This document shows positions 56,251-64,000 of a DNA stretch of 64,000 bases, piece by piece (the stretch's first letter is position 1; every line of letters begins with the position of its first letter). A program made the translations under genes and the position numbers. Source of the stretch: Takakia lepidozioides (lineage: Eukaryota > Streptophyta > Takakiopsida > Takakiales > Takakiaceae); contig CM060733.1 of assembly GCA_030704615.1 (NCBI GenBank), positions 71,608,001 through 71,672,000 on the forward strand, given 5' to 3'. The notes under the pieces are model-generated. The model searched no databases. It was not told where the DNA came from and saw nothing but the letters and a program-made list of their open reading frames with translations.

Positions 56251-56753
56251 GGAGAAATTAAATGAGAAGAATAAAGGCCAAAGGAAAAGGACAAGGAAAC
56301 AGGTGAGTACAGTAACACCCAAAAAAACAGAAAACCATCGGAGCATCGGAGGAGGCGCAGGAGGGGACCCAAGGGAGTGACTCGGACGACGACTTTGTTC
56401 AAGGTCCTGCGACTGCTACCAAGTCACCGGTCGTCCGGGTTCCCAAGTCAGTTCGGAGTGGGACTGGCTCTGCCAAGAAATTGGCATTTGAGGGCGAGCC
56501 TACACGGCGGTATTCGGCAGTGACGTTTACGCACAGGCCAAAGCTAGAACCTCCAACCATCATCCAATGCGTCAATGAGAGCTTCCTTGACGCTCTCGCT
56601 GCCAGGGCGAAGAAGGTGGCACACAGCAAGTCTCTGGCGGAGCAGAAGGGGAAAGCCATGAAGAGGGCTGCCGGTACAGAGCCTAAAGACACCCCTGGTT
56701 TTGAAGCCATGATGGAATTCTTCACAGCTGTGAGCACGGATTGCAAGAGCACT

Positions 56754-56786
<33 letters not shown>

Positions 56787-57390
56787 GAGGTGGAGAGAGC
56801 TTGCGATATGATTCTCCTCGACATTCCAGATGGGGAGCTGCTGGAGGGCCTGGATGGTGTGCCCAACTGGAACAGGTTTACTGAGGACTACTGGAAAGCC
56901 AGGTTTGGGCTGGCGGGGATGCTCCTGGATGACGGTGGATGTGTGGTTGTCCTTGCCACAAGAGGGAAGACCACAGAGAATGCGGTGGCAAGGTGGACAC
57001 CGAAAAGTGTCACCCCGGTCTTCCTCAGAAAATGGTTCTGCATCAATACACATGGGTTGCGAACAAAGGGCCAAAGTGTAAGTTATCAATCTATTGCATT
57101 CACCTCATATTGTGGTGTATCTAAACTAGATCCCGGAGTTGGTCCCTCTTTTGTTGGATGTGCAGACATTGGTGTTTGAGGCATATTGCTTTGTGAAGAG
57201 AGGGTCTACGTTCAAATTCCGCAACGAGATGCCGCTGTGGACCCTGTTACCTACGATGTCCTCTACAACTATGTGCCCCAGTCCAGTATGCCGAAGGACA
57301 CAAAGACAGGCAAACCGTGGCGGTACAGCCGGACCCGGAGCCCTGCTTTCATCCAAACCCTCATGGAGACGTGCTCGGATGTCACCTGAG
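56250..57390 (+). pseudogene. Gene Y3: methyltransferase-like half
   Basis: It starts mid-gene after the array with a basic linker (KRTRKQVSTVTPKKTE). It continues with the block CVNESFLDALAARAKK, a G30 tract read as ten Gly, CDMILLDIPDG (motif IV position, 56817-56834), CVVVLATRGKTTENAV and WFCINTHGLRTK. After an intron comes EAYCFVKRGSTFKFRNEM, then SPAFIQTLMETCSDV, where similarity to Y1 stops at about 57388. It keeps the Gln codon that is TAG in Y1 at 8100. Motif I and the ParB-like half are missing. Confidence 0.65.
56755..56784 (+). repeat. G30 homopolymer in Y3
   Basis: Thirty consecutive G bases; Y1 has a short GGAGGGGCGG at the same place. Confidence 0.95.
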
Positions 57391-59540
57391 CGGAATTCCA
57401 GACTATCTTGACATGTGGTCGGACCCTGCAAACGATCCAACCATGTATACTGCAGGAATATTGAAGGACTGGAATCCTTCTCACTTCAGAGACTGTGGGT
57501 GGTACCTTGACTGCCCACCGGAGCACACGACCTTTCAAGAACAACATATGAAATACTTGAACAATAACGCTGAGATGCTGGCGCCTTTGACTGACGAAGA
57601 GTACCAACAAAACATAGCAACATTGGCTGCCAAGGAGCCTGACGCTCAGGGAACGCCGCAGAAGGGAAAGAAGGCGGGCCGCAAACCAAAAGACAAGGTT
57701 GTTGATGTCATAGCCATCTCACCAGCAAAGCCAAAGGACAAAGACAAGTCCAAAGAGAGAAGGAGAAAGAAAAGGAGATGGAGAGTGGGCAGGACTTTAC
57801 TGCTGGAAGATATACCCGCACTGTTCAGTGCGTGTTCGATGCCAAGCCACACCCTTCCCGTTCTGATTCGACAGGAGAGATGAAAATTGTTAATGAGGGT
57901 TGGTTGTCGATGATGCAGAGTCGAAAGAGAGGATACACTGGGGGTGCCATCCCCTACCTGGGACAATATAATCTCATTCCTCAATCTGGTGAGAATTCCA
58001 GTTTCTTTTCTTTTTCTCTGAAAGTTTCGTTGGCAGTATTTCAGTCTCGTTCTTTGAAAACATTCTTGTCATCGTTCTTATAAAAAAACATGTTTGTTGC
58101 AGGTGAGCACAGGTCCCACCTTCGTGTGCGGTGTGCAGAAAACTTATGCGGCCGACATTGTCATTCTCGACATCCCGGATGGCCAGGCTGTGCCAGAAGT
58201 TCTTCCAAAGGGCAAGACGCCAGGCTGGAACAAATTCGAGGACAACTACTAGAATTGGGTGTTCGGGTTCTGTAACAACTTCCTCTCTGATGCAGGGACA
58301 CTTCTGCTTTTTCAGTCATGTGACAATGATAGTCGTCGGGCATTGGCATCATACCTCAAGTCTTCAGGGTTTGAAGTTTTGCGCACATGGAATTGTGTGA
58401 ACAGCCTCTACCTTGTGAAAGGGGGTTTCCCTGGTCAGCTGGTATGCCGTCTCCCTTCTGCTTGTGCTTTCATGATGAGTTTCAATGTTCTCTGCAGCTC
58501 CACTCTAGTAGAATGTGTTATGATCGACACCGATCATCACCGATTCATGATTTTTTTGTGTCTGAGTTCTGAATAGCCGATGTACACACTTCCACTATAG
58601 ATTATGTTTACCACACTAACCTGCTATATTTGGCAGACGAGGATGTTCGAGGCGATCTGCCAGCGGAGGATTCGCACCTCAAAGACACCATCCTCCATCC
58701 GCAGCTTTGAGATTTCTGACCAGGGTTGTTTCGTCAACCCCCCCTATGAGCCCCATGTCGATGACATTTTGTACAACTTCATGCAGTCCAGTCAGACTCT
58801 GAAGAGACCAGATGGCACTCCCTGGAGAGGTGCAAAGGAAAAGTCCCCAGCGTCCATGCAAATACTGCTGGAGTCGCAGCCACTGCTCTGCACGGGTGGT
58901 CGATCTTTCCGTGTCCACAGGTTCGTTCTTTCCCTTCCGAATTGGTTTTCTTTCAACAGTTTCATCTGCTTAAATCCCCCCCACCAAACTGTTCATGTCC
59001 TCCTGTCTGGTGCAGGAGCAACTTACCATGCATGCAAGGCAGGCGGAAGAAGCCTTTTTGGCATGGAGGGTGATTTTGACCTCTACAACACAGTGCTCCT
59101 CCCCTTTTGTCTGGCTCCACTTCAGGCACACAGACTAATCGGATTCAAATTCGAAATGATGACGATCCCGAAGATAAGCAGGTCGACAACGACTTTTCAT
59201 GTGAGTAAGTGCTAAACCCTCTTTGGGAGCCATACTCAATTTCTCAATAACATCAAAGTTACAGTAATAACTTTTTCAGGCTGTCTTTCAGGAAAGGCAG
59301 CGGTGGATCTTCAGGAGATACAGTCATCTCTGGCGAGTCTGTTTTCGACAGCCCCCTTTCCAATTTTCTACTTCCTGTTTATGCCGAAGCAATGACACTT
59401 CACGCGGCCGAGTCCCTATCCCCTGACTTTTTAGTGGCCAGCCGTAGGTGTATCCAGCGTGGATCCGGTGTTCCAAAATACTTAGACTTAGATGCAGAGG
59501 AAGCGGGGATACATTGTACTGACTCTGAGTCAGACTGAAC
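57390..59540 (+). pseudogene. Gene Y4: 3' half of a second Y subfamily
   Basis: This is a diverged paralogue beginning in the helical middle (MWSDPANDPTMYTAGI, CGWYLDCPPEHTTF). It passes a Lys-rich linker and ADIVILDIPDGQAVPEV (58157-58200). A TAG then interrupts at DNY/NWVFGF. DAGTLLLFQSCDNDSRRALA and GFEVLRTWNCVNSLYLVKGG follow. After an intron comes PHVDDILYNFMQSSQTLKRP. Motif I VVDLSVSTGATYHACKAGGR then continues as SLFGMEGD across intron 58921-59015. A one-base frameshift lies near 58875. Motif I with an acidic residue at the end of the next strand (GMEGD) is typical of SAM-dependent beta-class DNA methyltransferases. The tail to 59538 is Ser/Asp-rich. Confidence 0.6.
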
Positions 59541-59579
59541 TGTATTCTTTTAATATTCATTTTCATACTATCTGGAAAA

Positions 59580-60020
59580 CGTTGAATCCCCTTCCTCCAC
59601 CGTAGTTGTTCCTTTAGAACAAATAATAATCACAGAATCAACTTTCATTTAAATTGCAATATGTATGAATCCATCTCACAAACCTCCCTGACTCTTCTCA
59701 TATCCATTGTGCATTCATCTACAGTGTATTCATGCGTGCTCCATTCATGAATTTTTTCCTTTGTTCAACATCCATTGTACATTCATCCTCTATACTCTTT
59801 AATCCACCCCACAAACCTTCCACACTCATTTCATATACGTTGTGCATTCGTCAAAAGTTTTGGTCATGCATCTTTCTGTCATGATTTTTTGTCATTGCTC
59901 AACATCCATTATACATTCATCCATTTTACTCTTATCCATCCCTCATTCATCCATCTACATTCATTTTTCACACTCATCCATCTGTTTATCATCCAATTGT
60001 ACATTCATCCATCCTTTATT
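59580..60020. repeat. Imperfect CATTCATCC simple repeat
   Basis: Words such as ATTCATCC, CATCCATT and CACTCAT recur throughout with larger echoes (CACAAACCTTCC and CACAAACCTCCC; CAACATCCATT). No gene is seen. Confidence 0.75.
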
Positions 60021-60049
60021 CAATGCCTTTTATTATGTCGTCCAGCTTG

Positions 60050-60260
60050 TTTCCGCGGTAAAGGGTGCCAATCCGCGGGAATACACTCCACTTCTTTCTG
60101 GGCGCGTGGTGACGCGGCCTTCACGTGTGATGACGTGGAGTGAGCCCCGTGACGTGGCATTTGCGCAAGGTGACGTGGCGTGAGCGCAGTTGCGCTCACG
60201 TGACCAGGCTCACGCCGAGGCATCCCTGGAAAAGCTGGAAGTCCTCCAGAACCGCGCGCC
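60050..60260. repeat. GTGACGTGG repeats and a GTGAGCGCA hairpin
   Basis: Three GTGACGTGG words (60128-60180) precede GTGAGCGCAGTTGCGCTCAC, a 9-bp stem with a 2-base loop. Similar words are at 51850-52010. Confidence 0.55.
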
Positions 60261-61330
60261 ATTGGTGATTGGCTGGCTGTAAGTCTAACTTCATGAATTT
60301 CTTGTTATTCTCACATTCATGACCTGTACATATACCTAGAATAAGCATCTTGACGCCTAAGCAATCTATTATTCACCGTGCAGTCTAGGGCAATCTGGAA
60401 GCAATGTTTGCAAATCGGAAAATTGTGTACAGAGTCAGGTCTGCTGGTTTGCCTTATATTCGAGAGTACGCGTTCCGATTGTGTAGTACATGTACCACAT
60501 GTGCAGAAGACACTGAATTTACCCCTGGATGCGCTGGTCCATGGAGTGGAGAAGGAAGGCAATGACAAGGAGCAGTTGGTCAGGCAGGTCGACAGTCTTG
60601 GGAGTATTATGGCATGGCCGACCTTGTTGTCGCCCCTGCACTTAAAGCGCAGAAAGAGCACTGAGTCCGTCACATCCGTAGACTCTTCCTAAACTTTTTT
60701 TCTGCATGAATGCTCGTTCACATGACTTCTACAAGCAGGCTCTCTAGGATTTGACAATGTTGCATGTGGTCACACTCGCCAGAAATCAGGCTTTGAATGA
60801 GGGAGGTTTGCCATCAGGTTGGGCTTGGTATTTTGGTCATTGTCATAGCATGGGTTGGATTGTTTAGGGGAAGTCTGACTACAAAACACAAGCAGCACAC
60901 ACAAGAGGTCCTTTTGGGTTGATGGTCGGTCAAATCCTCCATGGGTCATGACACAAGGACAAGCTCCAGATTACCTATGATTCCCTGTGGAAGGATAGAT
61001 ACAAGAAACTTGCATGGGTAGATAATCAACTTGAAGCAGCAGCAGCAACAGCAACATCACAATTGAAAAAATCAGGCACTGTTGATGAAGGCACCTTCTT
61101 CAACACATTTCACCCTGTTTTCTCCTCCTATCAGAATCGGCCCTAAATTTTCATGTTGAATTCTGCAAGTTAGCTGGTTGAGTGAATCTAGGATAGTTTG
61201 GAATGACTTTGACATGATACTGCCAATGTGACAACATGAAAGTATCCAAAAACAGGTAACAGAGACGAGGAGAAGCTGTGGAATGAATATTTTTCTGACC
61301 CCAGACAATGGTGGGACAACCGAGGCAAAA
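60261..61330. other. Region upstream of the PPR relics
   Basis: One open frame (60378-60692) is not recognised and has weak coding character. From 60945, sequence (CAAGCTCCAGATTACC, TACAAGAAACTTGCATGGGT, GCAGCAGCAGC) is repeated at 62090 and 62330 and belongs to the duplicated PPR unit. Confidence 0.35.
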
Positions 61331-61670
61331 AGGTGAATGCCTATCAGATTACCAGATGTCATTCTGAACACTGCCCCTGCCCTGGTGGACATGTATGCCA
61401 AATGTGGGTGCATCGAGGATGCCAAGGGATCAGTGTTCAACTCTATGGCTGAACGAGATGTGGTGTCGTGGAGTGCGATGCTTGCAGGGTATGCACAACA
61501 GGGGTGCGGGATGGAGGCTCCAACCTTTGAGCAAATGATGGGGGAAGGGGTGAAGGCCACCGACATAACGTTTGTGTTGCGTTTGCAGTGCGTATGGCAG
61601 CCCTGGAAAAGGGCAAAGAGATCCCTGGTGACATCATCAAATCTGCAATTGTACCAGATGTCATCCTGAA
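61330..61670 (+). pseudogene. PPR fragment 1
   Basis: PPR motifs ALVDMYAKCGCIEDAKG, DVVSWSAMLAGYAQQG and EQMMGEGVKATDITFV are seen. This resembles the organelle RNA-binding PLS-class PPR proteins of plants. The frame is broken at both ends. Confidence 0.75.
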
Positions 61671-62090
61671 CATTGCTCTAGTGGCCATGTATGCCAAATG
61701 TGGGAGCATTGAGGATGCCAAGGGAGTGTTCAACACTATGGCTGAATGAGATGTGGTGTCGTGGAACGCGATGCTTGCAGGGTGTGCAAAGCAGGAGCGC
61801 AAGATGGGGCTTTGGAGACCTGAAAGCAGATGATGGGGGAAGGGGTGAAGCTCGACCACATCATGTTTGTGTGTGTTTGCAGTGCGTGTGCAAGCCTGCA
61901 GCCCTGGAAAAGGGCAAAGAGGTGCATGGTTGCATCACCAAAGCTGGAATTGTACCAGATGTGATTATGAACAATACCCTTGTGGACATGTATGCCATTG
62001 TGGGAGCATTGAGGATGCGGAGGGAGTGTTCAACACTATGGCTGAACGAGGTGGTGTCGTGGAACACAATTCATCTAAGAGGTCGATTTT
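61660..62090 (+). pseudogene. PPR fragment 2
   Basis: Motifs VAMYAKCGSIEDAKGVFNTM, then a TGA replacing the Arg of the AERD block. After frameshifts come ALEKGKEVHGCITKAGIVPD and EHSEDAEGVFNTMAER-like sequence. Nonfunctional. Confidence 0.7.
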
Positions 62091-62529
62091 AAACACAAGA
62101 TTACTTCTGATTCCCTGCGGATCAATAGCTACAAGAAAGCTGCGTGGGTAGATGGTCACCTAGAAAGAGCAGCGGCAGCAGTGCATTTGATAGAACAAGG
62201 CGCTGCTAATGAAAGTACCTTCTTCAACACATTTCAGCCTGTTTTTCCCTGTTATCAGAGTTTTTCCCTATTTTTTCCTAAATGAGCATGGATAGAGTGT
62301 GGGTCCAGATTCATCCAAGAGGGCTGGACTTCAAGCTCCAGATTACCTTGATTCCATGTGGGGGTCAGTAGCTACAAGAAACCTGCATGGGTAGATGGTC
62401 AACTAAAGGCAGCAGCTGCAGCGGCACAGTTGATAAAATCAGGCACCTCAACCATGACCACAGCTTCTGAAAGAGAATCAAGAGAGGGAGTCCACAATGC
62501 CTCTTCTGGCACTTCTGGGCATGTGAAGA

Positions 62530-62800
62530 TACTTTGTGCGACAGCCTGACAGAGGCTCTACAGACTCTAAACCAAGGAGGCAGTTCAGCAGATTCAGATA
62601 TGTATGTCTGTCTCTTGATTAAGTGCATCAAGATGGAAGGTCTCGAAGCTGGCAAGCAGGTGCACACTCACATTATCCAAAGTGGATTCACACCAAATGT
62701 TTTTCTACTCAACACCCTTGTCAACCTGTATGTTAAGTGCCGGAACGTCAGGGATGCTCACCAAGTGTTCAACAGAAGGCCTCAATGACCTTTGATCACG
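62530..62800 (+). pseudogene. PPR fragment 3
   Basis: The frame has CLLIKCIKMEGLEAGKQVHT, HIIQSGFTPNVFLLNTLVNL and YVKCRNVRDAHQVFNRRPQ, followed by a TGA. Confidence 0.72.
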
Positions 62801-63185
62801 TGGAATATTATGTTGAAAGGATTTACCAAGCATAGGTGTGGTAGGAATGTTTTGGAGACATATGAGCAAATGATGTGCGAAGCGGTGAAGCCCAACCACA
62901 TCACATTTGTTTGTGTTTGCAATGCGTGTGAAAGCCTGGGAGCAAGCTGGAATTGTACCAGATGTCATCTTGAGCACTATCCTTGTGGACATGTTTGCCA
63001 AATATGGGTGCGTTAAGGATGTGAGGGGAGTTTTCAACACTCTGGCTGAACGAGATGTGGTGTCGTGGAACGTGATGCTTGCAGGGTATGCACAACAGGG
63101 GCACGAGATGGAGGCTTTGGAGACCTATGAGCAAATGATGGGGGATGGGGTGAAGCCTAACCACATCACAAGGCATTTCACCAGA
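62790..63185 (+). pseudogene. PPR fragment 4
   Basis: The frame has TWNIMLKGFTKHRCGRNV, YEQMMCEAVKPNHITFVCVC and, after a shift, DVVSWNVMLAGYAQQGHEME. It is fused to a partial copy of the fragment 3 start. Confidence 0.72.
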
Positions 63186-63189
63186 TTCA

Positions 63190-63990
63190 GATATGTATGT
63201 CTGTCTCAGCTTGCTTAAGTGCATCAAGATGGAAGGTCTAGAAGCTGGAAAACAGGTGCATACTCACATCATCCAAAGTGGATTCACGTCAAATGTTTTT
63301 CTACTCAACACCCTTGTCAACATGTATGTTATGTGTGGGAGCATCATTGATGCTCACCAAGTATTCAACAGACTGCCTCAACGATCTTTGATCACGTGGA
63401 ATATAATGTTGGCAGGATGCAATGCGTGTGCAAGCCTGGGAGCTCTGGAAAAGGGGAAAGAGGTCCATGGTGACATTGTCAAAGCTGGAATTGTACCAGA
63501 TGTCATTCTGAACACTCCCCTGGTGGACATGTATGCCAAATGTGGGTGCATTAAGGATGCAAAGGGAGTTTCCATGGCTGAACGAGATGTGGTGTCGTGG
63601 AGTGCGATGTTTGCAGGGTATGCACAGCAGGGACCTGGTATGGAGGCTTTGGAGACCTATGATCAAATGATGGGGGAAGGGGTGAAGCCCGACCACATCA
63701 CGTTTGTGTACATTTGCAATGCGTGTGCAAGCCTGTCAGCTCTGGAAAAGGGCAAAGAGGTCCATGGCGACATTGTCAGATCTGCAATTGTATCAAATGT
63801 CATTCTGAACAATACCCTCGTGGACATGTATGAAGGGGGTGTTCGACGGTATGGCTGAACGAGATGTGCTGTCGTGGAGTGCGATGATTGCAAGATATGC
63901 ACAGCAAGGGCGCTGGATGGAGGCTTTGGAGACCTATGAGCAAATGATGTGCGAAGGGGTGAAGCCCGCGCTTTGCATTGCATGATGTTG
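63190..63990 (+). pseudogene. PPR fragment 5, longest open frame (221 codons)
   Basis: About six PPR motifs in one frame from 63193 to 63858: GLEAGKQVHTHIIQSGFTSN, LVNMYVMCGSIIDAHQVFN, SLGALEKGKEVHGDIVKAGI, LVDMYAKCGCIKDAKGV and others. It then frameshifts at VDMYEGGVRRYG and continues broken to the window end. It lacks a mitochondrial or plastid targeting start and a C-terminal E/DYW domain in view. It may be the start of a longer gene beyond the window. Confidence 0.7.
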
Positions 63991-64000
63991 AGGAAGAGCT

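Larger units (their letters stand above)
53768..59540. mobile_element. Element 3: deletion derivative of the element 2 subfamily
   Basis: It starts GGAGGTTAGCTATTTCATGA at 53768. It keeps the left subterminal region (to 54400), a transposase reduced to its N-terminal region joined to a short 3' piece, the 96-bp palindrome array, and C-terminal pieces of two Y genes (Y3, Y4). The right terminus is not identified; sequence past 59540 is simple repeat. Sequence 53768-54570 and 55020-56250 match element 2 closely, and the Ty3 insertion is absent. Confidence 0.55.

Noticed and set aside
60378-60692. 104-codon plus ORF
   Set aside because: No recognisable motif, overlapping antisense ORF of similar quality, and no supporting splice or repeat context.

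Overview
The window reads as nuclear DNA of a streptophyte, most likely a charophyte alga of the Chara type; the species is inferred. The grounds are a plant-type phospholipid:sterol acyltransferase gene split into about 16 exons, plant-style pentatricopeptide (PPR) sequence, a Ty3/gypsy chromovirus primed by initiator-tRNA-Met, and decay concentrated at CG and CHG sites as expected from plant DNA methylation. There are only two host loci (the acyltransferase at 35.1-49.1 kb and PPR relics at 61.3-64 kb). Most of the rest is mobile DNA.

The main result is an element family that I do not recognise as described. Three copies are visible: element 1 (window start to 11139), element 2 (15514 to about 31.4 kb) and element 3 (53768 to about 59.5 kb). 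The shared plan is: a terminus beginning GGAGG and carrying ATGAGC repeats; a MULE-like DDE transposase with a SWIM zinc finger on the minus strand; a long array of short palindromes; and, divergently on the plus strand, a multi-exon gene called here Y. In element 1 a second palindrome array and a small ORF (X) precede the far terminus. Y encodes a ParB-like domain (motif WDGNHRL) followed by a beta-class DNA methyltransferase-like fold, in which the catalytic (D/N)PPY motif is replaced in every copy by DIPDG. The palindromes come in two dialects: GAAATGCGGYRCCGCATTTC in element 1 and GAAATTCGGCGCCGAATTTC in elements 2 and 3. They recur at nearly invariant steps of 53 or 96 bp even where the spacers differ, so they lie on one face of the helix. 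I infer that Y protein reads its own element's array, either as a replication/partition-like or anti-silencing factor (compare VANC proteins of VANDAL MULEs) or as a modifier.

Layout. 1-1.74 kb: scrambled transposase. 2.0-3.84 kb: array. 4.1-9.0 kb: Y1. 9.17-10.05 kb: array. 10.1-10.76 kb: ORF X. 11.14-15.51 kb: a non-element island with a 0.75 kb direct duplication and a third palindrome family. 15.5-20.1 kb: element 2 transposase in two head-to-head pieces. 20.27-27.25 kb: a dead Ty3/gypsy chromovirus inserted into the transposase N-terminal region, with a GTTTG target duplication; element 3 keeps the empty site. 27.7-29.3 kb: arrays. 29.5-31.4 kb: Y2 fragment. 32-33.7 kb: unknown coiled-coil ORF. 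33.6-34.5 kb: minisatellite. 35.1-49.1 kb: acyltransferase gene with a 5'-inverted LINE in intron 2. 50.7-53.7 kb: unidentified relics. 53.8-59.5 kb: element 3 (deleted transposase, array, Y3 and Y4 fragments). 59.6-60.3 kb: simple repeats. 61-64 kb: decayed PPR copies.

Every Y and transposase copy here carries stops, frameshifts or rearrangements, so the family has active relatives elsewhere or is extinct at this locus. Exon boundaries were placed by eye from splice consensus and paralogue alignment.
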